Both the position numbers and the translations under genes were made by a program. Below, piece by piece: positions 32,857 through 44,501 of a DNA stretch of 50,878 nt. Each line of letters begins with the position of its first letter. The stretch's first letter is position 1. The notes beneath the pieces were generated by a model. That model made no database searches, was not told the DNA's origin, and worked only from the letters and a program-made list of their open reading frames with translations. The stretch lies in contig BFEA01000014.1 of assembly GCA_003427395.1 (NCBI GenBank), forward strand, positions 2,773,461 through 2,824,338, given 5' to 3'. This DNA is from Chara braunii. Lineage: Eukaryota > Streptophyta > Charophyceae > Charales > Characeae.

Positions 32857-33837
32857 TGCAATCAGACTCGCTTTCTTCTTCACTTCGCAATGTTCGCATA
32901 CATGCAAACAGATGGCAATTCACACTGGAGCCAAGCGCCCACTCAAAGCTCAGAGATATGGAAAACGAGAACACAGTTTGAATGCAAACTCGCTGCAACA
33001 GGCTATGGCGCATCAGCGCCTGTACATCCCAACTCTCGTCACTGTGTCCAACACCACCGTCCGCACACACTCAACACTGGATCACCCTGAATACCCCACA
33101 TGCGCTCACTGCATCACACACGCATACACACACATTAACATCTAATGCTAGCTATGACGGCTATGGCCGCCGGCTACTACTAATTATGGCGCACTAACTT
33201 CTTCAAGCCCACTTCGACCTCGGGCATCTGCAGACCACCTCGCACAAGATGCTCGGGCAGCGCTTCCGCATGGCTCACGCAGGAATGAATGAATGGCTGG
33301 GCGCTGCCTCTTGATTTATACTTCTGTAAGTCGCTGGGCTGCCTTTTCCACCGGGCCCATGGTGCATACAGTCCCTCATGGTACTTGCTGACTGTGCAAA
33401 GTGAGACTGGGACTGGGTACTGCTGACTAAGCGAAGTTGGACTCACCACTTGCCCACTTGCCTCTGGTCTACTATGAGTAACGTGAGACAAAACTCGAAA
33501 GGCCACACTTCCGGACCTTCCGGAAGTCTGTGGACTTGGCCTTTCGGGACTGTAGCAGCTACGACATTGACCTTTCAGGACTGTAGCAGCTACGACCTTG
33601 ACCTTTCAAAATTGCTACAGCTACGACCGCTGCACAACTATGACCCCTAGTCGACAGACCTACAGATCAAACCCCTACAGCTACACAGACCTACGACAGG
33701 CAACAGTCAACTATCAGAACACAGGTCACGGGTTCAAACACACAGGGGTCGACTTGATACTGTACATGGGTGTGATAAGGTCTAGGGATCGAGCCCTGGG
33801 ATCTGCATCTGCTAGTGCTAAGGTGAAAACCGTTTCA
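32857..33837 (-). repeat. Gypsy C 3' LTR
   Basis: On the minus strand it starts TGAAACGGTTTTCACC and ends TGATTGCA. Contains GGGCTCGATCCC near its start and a TATAAAT box at about 33318-33326 (minus). It has about 27 bp that the right LTR lacks. Confidence 0.92.
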
Positions 33838-33850
33838 CTCCCACCGGCCT
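33838..33850 (-). other. Gypsy C polypurine tract (weak)
   Basis: GGCCGGTGGGAG on the minus strand abuts the LTR start. It is interrupted by pyrimidines, so either degenerate or mutated. Confidence 0.5.
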
Positions 33851-33875
33851 AAATTCGAGGTCCTCCGAGAATATT

Positions 33876-34151
33876 TTAGTCCAAGGTAGGATCTTTACCT
33901 TTCTTATCTCTCTCATAGGCTTGAACTACATCAGGAGCGGTCTCAAGAAGTTCTGTTCGTGTAAACCAGCGGTCATCCTCCGGTTCCTGAAAAGCGAATC
34001 TGACTTTATACTGCTTCTGTGGACGACCTCTACCTCCCGTTCTGAACACATCTTCACCTACGATGCCGTCAATGTCATAATTTCCATCCATGTCCGGAGG
34101 GATCATGGACCTTCGCGATGGAAACTGTTGGCTTGTGGTACAGGGCAACAA
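33876..34151 (-). pseudogene. pol: Gypsy C chromodomain tail
   Basis: Contains MDGNYDIDGIVGEDVF, KQYKVRFAFQEPEDDRWFTR and ELLETAPDVVQAYE, the chromodomain-like C-terminus that follows integrase in chromoviruses and is thought to guide insertion to certain chromatin. Separated from the integrase frame by a frameshift or stop near 34200. Confidence 0.82.
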
Positions 34152-34237
34152 CTTTGACGCATGAAAAACTGGGCAGGTGTGGAGGTGTGCTGGAATCTCG
34201 ACCGTGTAGGACTGTCCATCCTCTCCGCCTTTAACTT

Positions 34238-35348
34238 CTAAGACTGGGTAGCTCCTTGGTAAGCAGGCAATAACTTTTGTGAGATGTTTTCCTCAGGAGC
34301 AAACTCCTTTGACTTGACCCAGACTAAGTCGCCTACTTGAAATTGTGATGGGCGACGGTGCTTATTGGCTTGCTCTATCATTCTATGCTGGGCCTTCCTG
34401 AGGTTCTCTACTACGGTAGCAATTTCTTTCTCATGCTCTATCGCAAACTCCCTAGTTCCGGGTGGCAGCCTTTGAATCTGATCCCAGTTGAGTCCCTCGA
34501 ACGGTGTACGTGGTCTAAAGGACTTATGCAATTCGTTGGGAGTGCGACAAGTGGCTAAGTGCACACTGTTATTATAAGCACTGGCTACCTTCGGGAGCAT
34601 CTCATCCCAGTTAACTTGGTCAGGTCTAATGTACATTCTCAGAAACTGCTGCAGGACTTTGTTCATTTGCTCAGTTCGACTGTTGGTCTCTGGGTGACGG
34701 CCAGATGACATCAACAACTTGGATCCGTAAACTCTCATCAACTCTTGCCAGTTCTGACTAGTGAACCTGGTACCCCTATCGCTAACTATAGAAAGAGGTA
34801 AACCATGTTCACTGACCCAATAATCGAAAAACTTTTGTATCACTTAATCTGTCTGTGCCTCGGAAGGCAAAGGAACAAACACTGCATACTTACTAAATCG
34901 ATTAACTATCACCATGACTTGGCTCTTGCCATGCCTACTCCTGACCTTAGCATCCATGAAGTCGATGGATACAAAGTCTCCGAGCCCATCGGGAATAGGC
35001 AAGGGTTTGAGAAGACCAAGAGGGGCTTGCCTAATAGTCTTATTTTGCTGGCAGACCTCGCAACTGCGTACATACTCTATGCAGTCGGCCTTCATACCTG
35101 ACCATATATATGCGCGCATAAGGTTGGCTAATGTCTTCTGCCAACCGAAATGTCCTTCTGTATCATGGCATTCCCCTAGGATCAGGCTACGCATTTCCTC
35201 ACTGCTGGGGACGCACAGACGGTCAACTACATTAGTCTTTTCGAATAACAACCCATCAGTAGTGCGGTAATCTGGTTCAGTCTCTGGAGCCTCCTTAACT
35301 CTTTTGAGGAGATCGCTATAGATGGGGTCCTGCGCATACACTTCCTTA
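34238..35348 (-). pseudogene. pol: Gypsy C integrase, interrupted by stops
   Basis: The N-terminal zinc finger reads HDTEGHFGWQKT...CEVCQQNK (HHCC). The catalytic aspartates are visible in VSIDFMDA and SDRGTRFTSQNW, and the glutamate in NSRTEQMNKVL. The C-terminal GDLVWVKSKEFAPEENISQKLLP region follows. A single TAA at 34841-34843 splits the domain between the two aspartates, and another TAA at 35346-35348 separates it from RNase H. Apart from the stops the DDE residues are intact. Confidence 0.9.
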
Positions 35349-36549
35349 ACTTTCTATTGCAGGTCTCTCCCTATATATCGCTCTAAAGTAATCAGCCCTC
35401 CTACTCAGAGCGTCCGCAACTACATTATACTTTCCTTTTACTGGCTTGAGCTCAAAGTCAAACTGATCTATCTCGACGGCCCACCTAGTAAGCTTTGGTG
35501 TCATTTTGGCCTGAGTCTTTAACCATCTCAACATCTCGTGGTCTGAATAGACATTGAAGTTCCTCCCAAGCAAGTAGTGCTTCCGGTGATCTAATACTTG
35601 CTTAAGAGCGTAGAGTTCCCTCTCATAGGTAGATGTCGCTACCTTCTCTAAAGGCATCCTGGCGGACATGAACTCTACGGGCCTATACCCATGACCATCA
35701 TCCTGCTGTAAAACAACACCTATACCATACCGACTTGCGTCAGTGGTGACTACAAAAGGCAAAGACGGATCGGCTACCTTGAGGACTGGATACTCTATCA
35801 AGGCCTTTTTTAACTTCTTTAGAGCCGACGTACAGTCTCTATCCCACTTCCAAATTGCTTCTTTCTTCAGTAACCTGCGAAGGGGTGCAGCGATAGTGGA
35901 GAAGTTTCTGACGAACTTCCCATAATAATTGGCTAGGCCTAGGAATGACCGCAATTCTGTCAATGTGCGAGGCGTTGGCCAATCTCCGATTGCTGCTATC
36001 TTCCTCGGACTTTATGCCATCCCCATCTAAGACGTGGCCCATGTATAGGACTTGCGTCTTGGCCCACTCACACTTCTTTGCGTTGATCTTGAAGTTAGCT
36101 TCTCTCAGCTTCTCCAAGACCTGCCTCAGATGACCCTCATGCTCATGGAGGGTCTTGCTAAAGACTAAGATGTCATCTAAATATACAACTACAAACCTAT
36201 CTAGCCACGGTCTAAACAAATCATTCATGCAACGCTGAAATGTGGTTGGCGCGTCAGTAAGTCCAAAGGGCATCACTATAAATTCGTAATGCCCATACCT
36301 GGTCCTGAATGTCGTCTTGTACTGATCATCAGGATGGACCTCTATCTGATGATAGCCTGATTTTAAATTTGTCTTTGAGAAATACTTGCAACCTTGCACC
36401 TGATCTAACAGATAATCTATACGGGGCAGTGGTTCAATATTCTTCACGGTAACGGCATTGAGACCGCTCTCCCTCCTTGGGAACAAAAAGAACAGGCGCT
36501 CCAAATGGAGATGAACTAGGCTTAATTCAACCCTTCTCAAGGAGCTCAT
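35349..36549 (-). pseudogene. pol: Gypsy C reverse transcriptase and RNase H, frameshifted
   Basis: RT motifs: EPLPRIDYLLD, KTNLKSGYHQ, YEFIVMPFGLTDAPTTFQ, VVYLDDILVFSK. In motif A the usual catalytic aspartate is asparagine (AAT codon at 36367-36369). Upstream, the CIDYR block appears deleted between FLFPRRES and GLNAVTV. A frameshift near 35970 leads into [13 protein letters not shown] and RNase H ([38 protein letters not shown]). Catalysis should be lost. Confidence 0.9.
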
Positions 36550-37417
36550 CTAACCGCATACGCAGTTCCTCTAACTCTTTTGGGGACATTTTGTACACGG
36601 CCCCCTTCGGAGTTATACTGCCAGGTTCTATCTCGATACGATGCTGGATCGACCGCGCCACTACTCCTGCGGGCGGCTGAGCTAAATCCGTATACTCCTC
36701 CAACAACTTGGCAATGACTGGCTCGATAGGCTTCTCTTCCTTAAGCTCAGTAACGGGCCTAACATAGGCTGCAAAGACCTGTTCTCCTAATTGCTCCTTC
36801 CTTACTAATCGCGCAAACGCGGGAGCACTGAGACAATACGCTACGGAGTTGTCTACTCCTGACACATGGAACAGCCGAGCAGTCTTGACTGCGCCTGATG
36901 GGCTAGGGAGCCTACACTCATGCTCTCTCAAGTGAAGTGTGGCCCCTGCTGCCTCTCCCCAATCCATTCCTATGACCATGTCGAAAGGAAGGCTGTCCTC
37001 TACGAGGAGAGTGAGGGAATGGAAAACTTTCTCCACCTTCCCATTCTTCTCTAGGCGAAAATACGCCTCGACTCCCTCTATGTAATCCTCGACTCGCATA
37101 GTGCGATTGTCTGCGAGGATACTGACTACAGGGTCTTCTAACTTCTGGACTTTCAGATTCAACTTCAGCTTCTGCATCGCTTTCCTGCTGATATAACTGC
37201 GGGTGGCCCCACTGTCTATAAGGGCCCCTACTCTACTTCTAAAGACCTCTACATCTGTTAAGACTAGTTGCCCTTTTGCCTCCTTCTTCATCTTGGCCCA
37301 GGCAGGCATCCTCTCCTTCAACTCTCCTGCCACGCATGTGAGGGAAGTGCCTAGAGAGACTATAACACAAGCAGTCTTTGGACAGTTGTCTTGGCACTGG
37401 CCAGCAACCTTTGCCAT
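36527..37417 (-). pseudogene. pol: Gypsy C protease and start of RT
   Basis: ALIDSGATRSYIS (about 37187-37225) is an intact retropepsin active site, followed by DSLPFDMVIGMDWG, typical of gypsy proteases. The frame continues to the RT N-terminus with GAVYKMSPKELEELRMRLDELLEKG, after which the frame is lost. A clean stretch of nearly 300 codons. Confidence 0.9.
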
Positions 37418-37479
37418 AGAAACATGTGGTTTGGGAGTTCCTGTGTGGTGCGCGCACTCTTCTCCACATGGTCTAGGGA

Positions 37480-39480
37480 TAGGGGCAGTTGCAACCCCTA
37501 CCGGCGGTTGCCTTTTGCTGCTTGTGCGGCGAACCGGGCCTCTTTGTACTTAGGGCAGTATTTAATAATATGGCCAGGATCACCGCAATAGATACACCGA
37601 TCCTGATCTATCCTCCTCTGCCTCAGTGTTTGTTCTAGGCCCAGATCCTCCCAAGGCCTACCTTGCGGCAGACCAGGGTGCCATCCACTCCTTCTGCGTG
37701 ACCGATTGTAACTAGAGCGGTTTTGCGGGGCACCTTGACCCCTACCTCCCGCTTGGCGGCCTCCTCTGTCGCCAACCTCCTGATCGCTCTGTCCTCAACC
37801 ACCTGAAGCCTGACCCCCTTGGCCCCGACCTCCTCCTCTTCCTCGTGACCTCCCTCCAGCCGCAACAACAGCGTAAGTCATCCCCTGACTATCGCCACTG
37901 TCATCCTCCTCCAAGCCCCACTCTATCTGGCTGTAAGGGACCTGTTCCATACCACCCTCATGTAGTGTAAGGTTCAGGTGATCCTTGCCCTTAACCTGAC
38001 CTGAGATGGTACAACCCTTCCACTTCTTACCCTTATCGAGGTCCTTATGCCAGAAAGTGGAAACTGGCATGGACCATGCTTCAAACGCTACCACTTCCCT
38101 ACTCAGAGTATCGTAGGTCATGGTAAACTCCCGACTCTTCTCAAAAAAGTGCCCGCGCAAAGGTTCGGGCATGGCACGATAGAACATGTTGACTAACTGG
38201 GTTTCAGTAACCCCATGACCAGGAACAGCTACCAACTCATCGATAACTCCCTTGAGTGCTCTAGCATTCCTCCATTGGCGGGAATGGATGGTCTGCAGTT
38301 TGTCTGAAGCTCTAACACACGCAGGGGGGTAATTTGGGAGTACGCGACCATATCATTTTCACACTTCGCAGCACGACAGAGCGATATGCTCCTCAGGAGC
38401 TATCTTCTGGAGGTGTACGTAGGAGTTTACATTTGCCTCCCAGTTATCAAAGTTCTCCTCCTTCCTCCCGCTGTAGGAATCAGGGAACTTCACCTTCACG
38501 GGTACTCTACGAGGACGAACTTCCTCCTCCCTAGGAGCAACAAGTTTCGCGCCTTCTATGGCCCCAGTGCAGAATCGCTCTGTGCTCTCCATCCTGGCTT
38601 TTACTTTTGTGCCCACGTGCATCATCATTTCTCGTGCAAACTCCCTGAACCCTATGCGTATGGACCGCAGAGCTACATCTTGGCCCCATGCAAACTGATA
38701 TTGCTCTTCTTTGGCCCTAGCTAGGAGTTCATTATTCCTAGCCATCACATCCATCTTCCCCTGCAGGTCCGCCTGCGCTTCCATCTGCGCCCTTAGCTGC
38801 TTCACTGCCTCCAATTCTTTCGCAGCTTCGCTGGCCTCCTCCATTCTTTTTTTCTTCTCCCTGGTCAATCGCAACTTCCACTCCAACTTCTTCTCCTTTT
38901 TATATTCTGGTGTTTTAAGGGATCCTCTTCTGCTTCCCACTCTTTCACTACTGCCTCCTATTCTGCCTTTGATACATACATCATTGCCTCCTCGTCCTCT
39001 CCCAGGGATAGATTAGCGACCCACTCAGACACCTTCTTTTCAAACCATGGGTCCTCCTCCTTCTTTGTGCCACTGGATTCCCCTCTGTCCCTGAAACTCT
39101 TTCTGAACAGGGGAACTTCCTCTTCTGCCTTTTTCTCCTCTTCTTTTTTTTCTGCCTCCACTGCTTTCAACCTTCTTCCTCCTCCTTCAGCCTTTCCAGC
39201 TCTTCCTCCAACTTCTTTTCTTCGCGGCTTGCTCCTCCAACAAGACCAACTTCTTGGCCTGCTTCACCACTACCCTCTTCTCTTTCGTGGCCTTCTGTTC
39301 GGCTAGAATCCTCGTGGCCTCTTCCTCCTGCTCCCTCGTGTAGCGAGTAGTACTAGCACCACCCCTCGTGTCAACTCTACACGTGAAGGTATTCCAAAAG
39401 CCTAATGGAAAGAGGCGACGCCAGAGGGTCCCCCACAAGGAGAACCCCACGAGCAAGCCGTACATGGGGTAGTCATCCAT
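37480..39480 (-). pseudogene. gag: Gypsy C gag, several frames
   Basis: The ATG at 39480 starts MDDYPMYGLL. This is followed by charged Lys/Glu-rich coiled coil (39187-38360), a capsid-like stretch (VKFPDSYSGRKEENFDNWEANVNSYV, written here only as a landmark near 38480), and LVNMFYRAMPEPLRGHFFEK near 38190. Next come a Gly/Arg-rich stretch and a CCHC knuckle CIYCGDPGHIIKYC at about 37550-37600. At least four frame breaks. Role in the intact element: particle formation and RNA packaging. Confidence 0.83.
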
Positions 39481-40054
39481 GGTGTTGATGCACGACAATG
39501 ACTGTCCCACTCCTCACCACTTAGACCTACCCACTAACTGTCTAATTGACTCTCTAAGGACTACAGGATCTTGGTAGGACCCTGTCAACTATGGTCTCTA
39601 GCCTAGACCTATTACTAAGCTGTCACTACAGGACTCAATGCTGATCAGGAGGCATTTAAGGAGATCCCCCGTAACTCCTCAGGAATTATTTAACGTCCCA
39701 GACAGGACGACGCGATCAGCAAGTCCTCTCAAGACTTAGACAGCTTGTTGTGCACCCCACAACTCGGATTTTGGGCCTACTATGCCACACAGAGCAGCCC
39801 GCCGGTCTGTNCCGGTCCTTGGGAGGGTTTGTCCTCCGGGTCCGTCAGTCGTTAGACACGGCCTTTAGCCCTACTCAACCTGTGTGGGTTCGGTCAACAA
39901 AGCTCTACGACCTCATACACAGAGTTCCTATCACCTGGACAGACGAGACTCAATGCAGAAAGAAGAGACAGACAGACTCAACAAGTACCATGGGTGAGTG
40001 CACATCCATAGGCGAGGGGATAGGCTGAAGGGTTGCGAGAATATACCGACTCCA

Positions 40055-40285
40055 GCTTGGTCAATTTCGTGGTCAACAGCTCCGGTCAATGCCTTGGTCA
40101 ACGCTTGGTCAACGTCTTGGTCAATGCTTGTTCAACGCCGGTCAACCTCTCAGTCAACACCCCGGTCAACCCCCGGTCAACTCCTGGTCAACTCCTGGTC
40201 AACTCCTGATCAACTCCTCGTCAACACCTTGGTCAACCCTGGCCAACTCCTCGATCAACTCCCCGGTCAACGTCTTGGTCAACGT
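40055..40285 (-). repeat. Array of ~20 GTTGACC-type units (W-box-like)
   Basis: Plus-strand GGTCAA occurs 14 times in about 230 bp at 10-16 bp spacing, with about six one-base variants between. On the element's transcribed strand each reads TTGACC, the core of the W box bound by WRKY factors. Whether it is a binding array or just a minisatellite is not known. Confidence 0.8.
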
Positions 40286-40516
40286 CCAACTCGTTTATGG
40301 CTGCCGACCCCTTGTCTCCTTTCAACCTTCACTTCGCCTTCTCCCTCCTTCCTTCTTTCTCACTTTCTTCTCCTTCACCCCGGCTACGTCTTTCTTTTCC
40401 TTCGTCTCTTCCTTCTCCTCTACTTCATCTTCCTTCTCCCTTATAACCCTGTGTCCGAGCTTCGACGGTTATGGCCGCCACCTCCTGTCTTGGACCGCAC
40501 AACCAATCTTGTATCG

Positions 40517-40518
<2 letters not shown>

Positions 40519-40560
<42 letters not shown>

Positions 40561-40616
40561 NNNNNNNNNNNNNNNNNNNNNNNNNNNNNNNNNNNNNNNN
40601 NNNNNNNNNNNNNNNN

Positions 40617-40702
<86 letters not shown>
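40519..40702. repeat. TC microsatellite with assembly gap
   Basis: TC repeats on both sides of 56 N (40561-40616). On the element strand it is a GA tract in the 5' leader, matching the GA tracts in LTR A and LTR B. Confidence 0.95.
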
Positions 40703-40706
<4 letters not shown>

Positions 40707-40818
40707 TTGTCTTCTTTGCAGGTACGCAGCACCTTTCTTCTATGGCGGACCTTCCTCCTTCGATGGCGCGGCTACAACTATGGCGCCCAGACAATGATAG
40801 CGCATGGGATAACGAGAA

Positions 40819-40834
40819 CCAGCTCTGATACCAA
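40819..40834 (-). other. Gypsy C primer-binding site
   Basis: On the minus strand, TTGGTATCAGAGCTGG directly follows the LTR end TGATTGCA: an exact match to the plant initiator tRNA-Met site. Confidence 0.95.
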
Positions 40835-41781
40835 TGCAATCAGACTCACTTTCTTCTTCACTTCGCATACATGCAAACAATGGCAATTCACACTGGCGCC
40901 AAGCTCCCACTCAAAGCTCAAAGATATGGAAAACGAGAACACAGTTCAAATGCCAACTCGCTACATCCCAACTGTCATCACTGTGTCCAACACCACCGTT
41001 CGCACACACTCAACTCTGGATCACCCTGAATACCCCACACACGCTCGCTCACTGCATCACACACGCATACACACATTAACATCTAACACTAGCTATGGCG
41101 GCTATGGCCGCCGGCCACTACTAATTATGGCGCACTAACTTCTTCAAGCCCACTTCGACCTCGGGCATCTGCAGACCACCTCGCACAAGACGCTCGGGTA
41201 GCGCTTCCGCATGCCTCAGGCAGGAATGAATGAATGGCTGGGCGCTACCTCTTGATTTATACTTCTGTAAGTCACTGGTCTGCCCTTTTCCACCGGGCCC
41301 ACGGTGCAGACAGTCCCTCATGGTACTTGCTGACTGTGCAAAGTGAGACTGGGACTGGGTACTGCTGACTAAGCGAAGTCGGACTCACCACTTGCCCACT
41401 TGCCTCTGGTCTGCTGTGAGTAACATGAGACAAAACTCGAAAGGCCACTTCCAGACCTTCCGGAAGTCTGTGGACTTGGCCTTTCGGGACTGTAGCAGCT
41501 ATGACCTTGACATTTCAGGACTGTAGCAGCTACGACCTTGACCTTTCAAAATTGCTACAGCTACGACCTCTGCACAACTATGACCCCTAGTCGACAGACC
41601 TACAGATCGAACCCCTGCAACTACACAGACCTACGACAGGCAACAATCAACTATCAGAACACAGGTCACGGGTTCAAACACACAGGGGTCGACTTGATAC
41701 TGTACATGGGTGTGATAAGGTCTAGGGTTCGAGCCCTGGGATCTGCATCTGCTATTGCTAAGGTGAAAACCGTTTCATTCA
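40835..41781 (-). repeat. Gypsy C 5' LTR
   Basis: Matches the left LTR from TGCAATCAGACTC to CCGTTTCA. The outer end has TTCATTCA where the left copy has TTCA, apparently a 4-bp duplication at the terminus. TATAAAT box (minus) at about 41256. Confidence 0.9.
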
Positions 41782-42430
41782 TCTGAAAAAAAAAAGACAA
41801 AAGTCTGAATTACCTGGGGCTGGTGTGACATCTCATGGCCTTTCACTACCTACCTACTCCTAAGGATATATAGAGGATACGCCTCGAAGCATAGTTACCT
41901 CTCACGGTGAAGGGGATAGATATTGCATGTTGCCCCTTGCCCTAGTGGTGGAGATCGCTGGCCCTGCGCTTATCCAGCTGCCCAAGGCATGAATCAAAAC
42001 ACTGGATGGCGCTGATCGGTACTGATTGGTATTTCTAAGGCCTTGGATAGCTGAATTGTACACATTTCAAGATGGCACAATGTGACAATGCCCTTGCTAC
42101 ACTCTTCACCCGAATACAACATATGGTCATTATTGCTCTATCTAGACTCCGAGTTTACCCAAAGACAGCTATTATATAATAACTGTACGTCGCATTTAGT
42201 GAAGACGGTACTCACACATAGAACACAACTCCTCCCACAAAACTCCCTCCCTGCTGCTCCACGATAGGTGACGATGACAGTGCACCAGCCATGCCACACA
42301 TGTCAACAAAACGTGGCGCACTTGCAACGCGAACTTAATGCCTCTCGCAACATAACTGGTCTTGCTTGCCAGATCACATATATCGCCGTTGCGCGCATTA
42401 AGCCGCCAGAACATCACCCCGGCAAACTTG
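41782..42430. other. No gene recognised
   Basis: Begins with TCTG and an A tract, then ordinary mixed sequence. Open frames of 60-97 codons, none recognisable. Confidence 0.55.
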
Positions 42431-42499
42431 AGTTTTTTGTTTTTTTGAAAGAGCCAGCATTCGCCTAATAGGAGGGGTGATAGGAGCAACCCCTGCTAC
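42431..42499 (-). mobile_element. Retroposon tail with hairpin and A-rich end (copy 4)
   Basis: On the minus strand: stem 42499-42490 pairs with 42477-42468 (8 Watson-Crick, 1 G-U, 1 mismatch) around the 12-nt loop TTGCTCCTATCA. Then GCGAATGCTGGCTCTTTC and an A-rich tail (T-rich at 42431-42447 on plus). Loop, spacing and tail match copies 1 and 3 although the stem sequence differs. Confidence 0.6.
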
Positions 42500-42902
42500 G
42501 AAGACGGCAAACTGGGGAATCGACATCAAGCCAATCTCAAAATTTTGGAGGCTCGATCCTACCGGACCAAAATGGGAGGTGGTGCCAGCCAAAAAGGAAA
42601 AAATAAAGACAAAACAAGGCTCTGACATTTCAGCAAGGCTTGGCGCGCAGGGGAAGTCAGCCCCGGCAAAAAGAAGCCTGGATGTACTGGTGGTTTAATC
42701 AACAACTTGAACAGTTCATGACACTCCCGAATAAATATAGTCCAGTCAAGGGTTACACCCCTGTTTCACAAGCAAAATGACGAAGTTGGGCGCTCTGCGC
42801 CACCTGCGTAGAACCTTCTGCTCATATCTTGATGAAACTTCCTACATCCCATGAACAGGAGGGGCGTGGAAGCCCATTCCTTACCCCTCTTGGTCAATAC
42901 AT
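42500..42902. other. No gene recognised
   Basis: A 73-codon frame at 42477-42698 with Lys-rich composition resembles nothing I know. No repeats. Confidence 0.5.
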
Positions 42903-43047
42903 AGCCTGCTCAAGAATGAATCTCTCCTTACGTAGCCTGCTCAAGAAAAAATTGCCTGCTCAAGAATGAATCTCTCCTTACGTAGCCTACTCAAGAATGA
43001 ATCTCTCCTTACATAGCCTGCTCAAGAATGAATCTCTCCTTCCTTGC
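42903..43047. repeat. Minisatellite, ~34-bp unit, about five copies
   Basis: Units of GCCTGCTCAAGAATGAATC followed by TCTCCTTACGTA; one copy is truncated and A-rich. Confidence 0.92.
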
Positions 43048-43069
43048 TTCCTTGTCACACGTAGATCAA

Positions 43070-43071
<2 letters not shown>

Positions 43072-43141
<70 letters not shown>

Positions 43142-43146
43142 CACAG

Positions 43147-43179
<33 letters not shown>

Positions 43180-43258
43180 TATAAAGGCTGAAGGAAAGAG
43201 GAAAAAGAAAAAAAGAAAGAAGGAAAAAAGAAAAAAGAAAGGGAGGAGGAGGAGATAA
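43072..43258. repeat. (TC)n-(AC)n-(A/G)n compound microsatellite
   Basis: TC repeats to 43102, AC repeats with two interruptions to about 43175, then A/AG-rich sequence to 43258. Confidence 0.95.
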
Positions 43259-43595
43259 AGGGAATGGAAGGAACAACGGACTTGAACTGGCTAACTTAGA
43301 AAAAAGAACAGGAAAGGATCGGGACCGCAACGCTTCACCTACAGGCAGAAAGAGGATTCACCTGTCAAGCGAAGGATAAACAAACAATATGGCTCAAACT
43401 CTGCACCTACACAACAAAAACCTGTTCAGTATAAGACAGAAAAGTGGGGGGAAACGGAGTACCCGAAGGACCAGACACCGTACGGTATCCTCGAAAGCAC
43501 CAGATAATCTGACACAAGGGATATAGCATGGCAAACAGAGCTTATAATACCTTATATATATATCATATTGTCAAACAGAGCTTATATATATATCG
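43259..43595. other. No gene recognised
   Basis: Short unique sequence ending in TA-rich text with a first partial GTCAAACAGAGCT unit at 43570. Confidence 0.55.
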
Positions 43596-43751
43596 TATTG
43601 TCAAACAGAGCTGCCCGGTAAACCGAAGGCAGAGAGGGAGAAGAGGACAAAAACGAGGGGCTGTGACAAACTGTTTCGTCGGATTTTATGTATATCGTCA
43701 AACAGAGCTGCCCGGTAAACCGTAGGCAGAGAGGGAGAAGAGGCTGTGACA

Positions 43752-43805
43752 AACTGTTTCGTCGGAGTTTCACCGGATCATCAGGAGGCTGAACCCTCAG
43801 CAGTC
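43752..43805 (-). ncRNA. Hammerhead ribozyme motif, type III, degenerate triplet
   Basis: On the minus strand: stem III 5' arm GACUG; GAGG-GUUCAG-CCUC as stem I; CUGAUGA core; UCCGG-UGAAACU-CCGAC as stem II (outer two pairs lost); GAAA; then CAGUU, which pairs with the 5' arm. The expected GUC cleavage triplet reads GCU, so self-cleavage is doubtful. Confidence 0.7.
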
Positions 43806-44033
43806 TGCAGAATCCCCCAACTGATTACACTGTAAGTGATAATCCACCTTAACCCCGGCTGTGATTAAGCATCAACGACTGCCCGACAACTGATACCCTT
43901 AGGTGGGCTTCAACCAAATGCATATATATATATCGTCACAAACAGAACTGCCCGGTAAACCGTAGGCAGAGAGAGAGAAGAGGACAACAAACGAGGGGCT
44001 GTGACAAACTGTTTCGTCGGAGTTTCACCGACT

Positions 44034-44103
<70 letters not shown>

Positions 44104-44277
44104 TCAAATAGAACTGCCCGGTAAACCGTAGGCAGAGAGGGAGAAGAGGACAACAAACGAGGGGCTGTGACAAACTGTTTCGTCGGAGTTTCATATATAT
44201 ATATATCGTCAAACAGAGCTGCCCAGTAAACCGTAGGCAGAGAAGGAGAAAAGGACAGCAAACGAGGGGCTGTGACA

Positions 44278-44323
44278 AACTGTTTTCTCGAAGTTTCACC
44301 GACTCATCAGGAGGCTGAACCCT
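44278..44323 (-). ncRNA. Degenerate hammerhead motif
   Basis: CUGAUGAG core and the 5' arm of stem II (GUCGG) are present. The 3' arm reads UCGAG and the catalytic GAAA has become AAAA at its first position. No cleavage triplet: a TA tract begins where stem I should start. Likely inactive. Confidence 0.6.
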
Positions 44324-44501
44324 TATATATATATATATTATGCAGCCCCTCGTTTGTTGTCCTCTTCTCTCTCTCTGCCTACGGTTTACCGAGCAGTTCT
44401 GTTTGTGACGATATATATATATATATATATAGTCAAACAGAGCTGCCCGGTAAACCGTAGGCAGTGTGGGAGAAGAGGACAACAAACGAGGGGCTGTGAC
44501 A

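Larger units (their letters stand above)
39481..40818 (-). other. Gypsy C untranslated leader
   Basis: Lies between the primer-binding site and the gag ATG. Contains a TTGACC repeat array (40055-40285) and a TC microsatellite with a gap (40519-40702). Its open frames on the plus strand are artefacts of these repeats. One ambiguous base near 39811. Confidence 0.75.
32857..41781 (-). mobile_element. Gypsy element C (chromovirus), complete structure, mutated
   Basis: Minus-strand element with LTRs at 32857-33837 and 40835-41781 (about 5% divergent in the stretch I compared). It has a perfect tRNA-Met primer-binding site next to the right LTR and a purine-rich tract next to the left one. Gag starts at 39480. 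All domains are present in gypsy order ending with a chromodomain, but stops and frameshifts interrupt them and the RT motif A aspartate is lost. TCTG occurs just outside both ends (32853-32856 and 41782-41785) if the right LTR is taken to 41781, where its first bases are duplicated. Same family as the solo LTR at 30179. Confidence 0.93.

Noticed and set aside
43752-43805. Type I hammerhead reading with stem III closed by the distal CUGU of the unit
   Set aside because: Stem I could not then form; the type III reading with GAGG/CCUC stem I fits all copies better.
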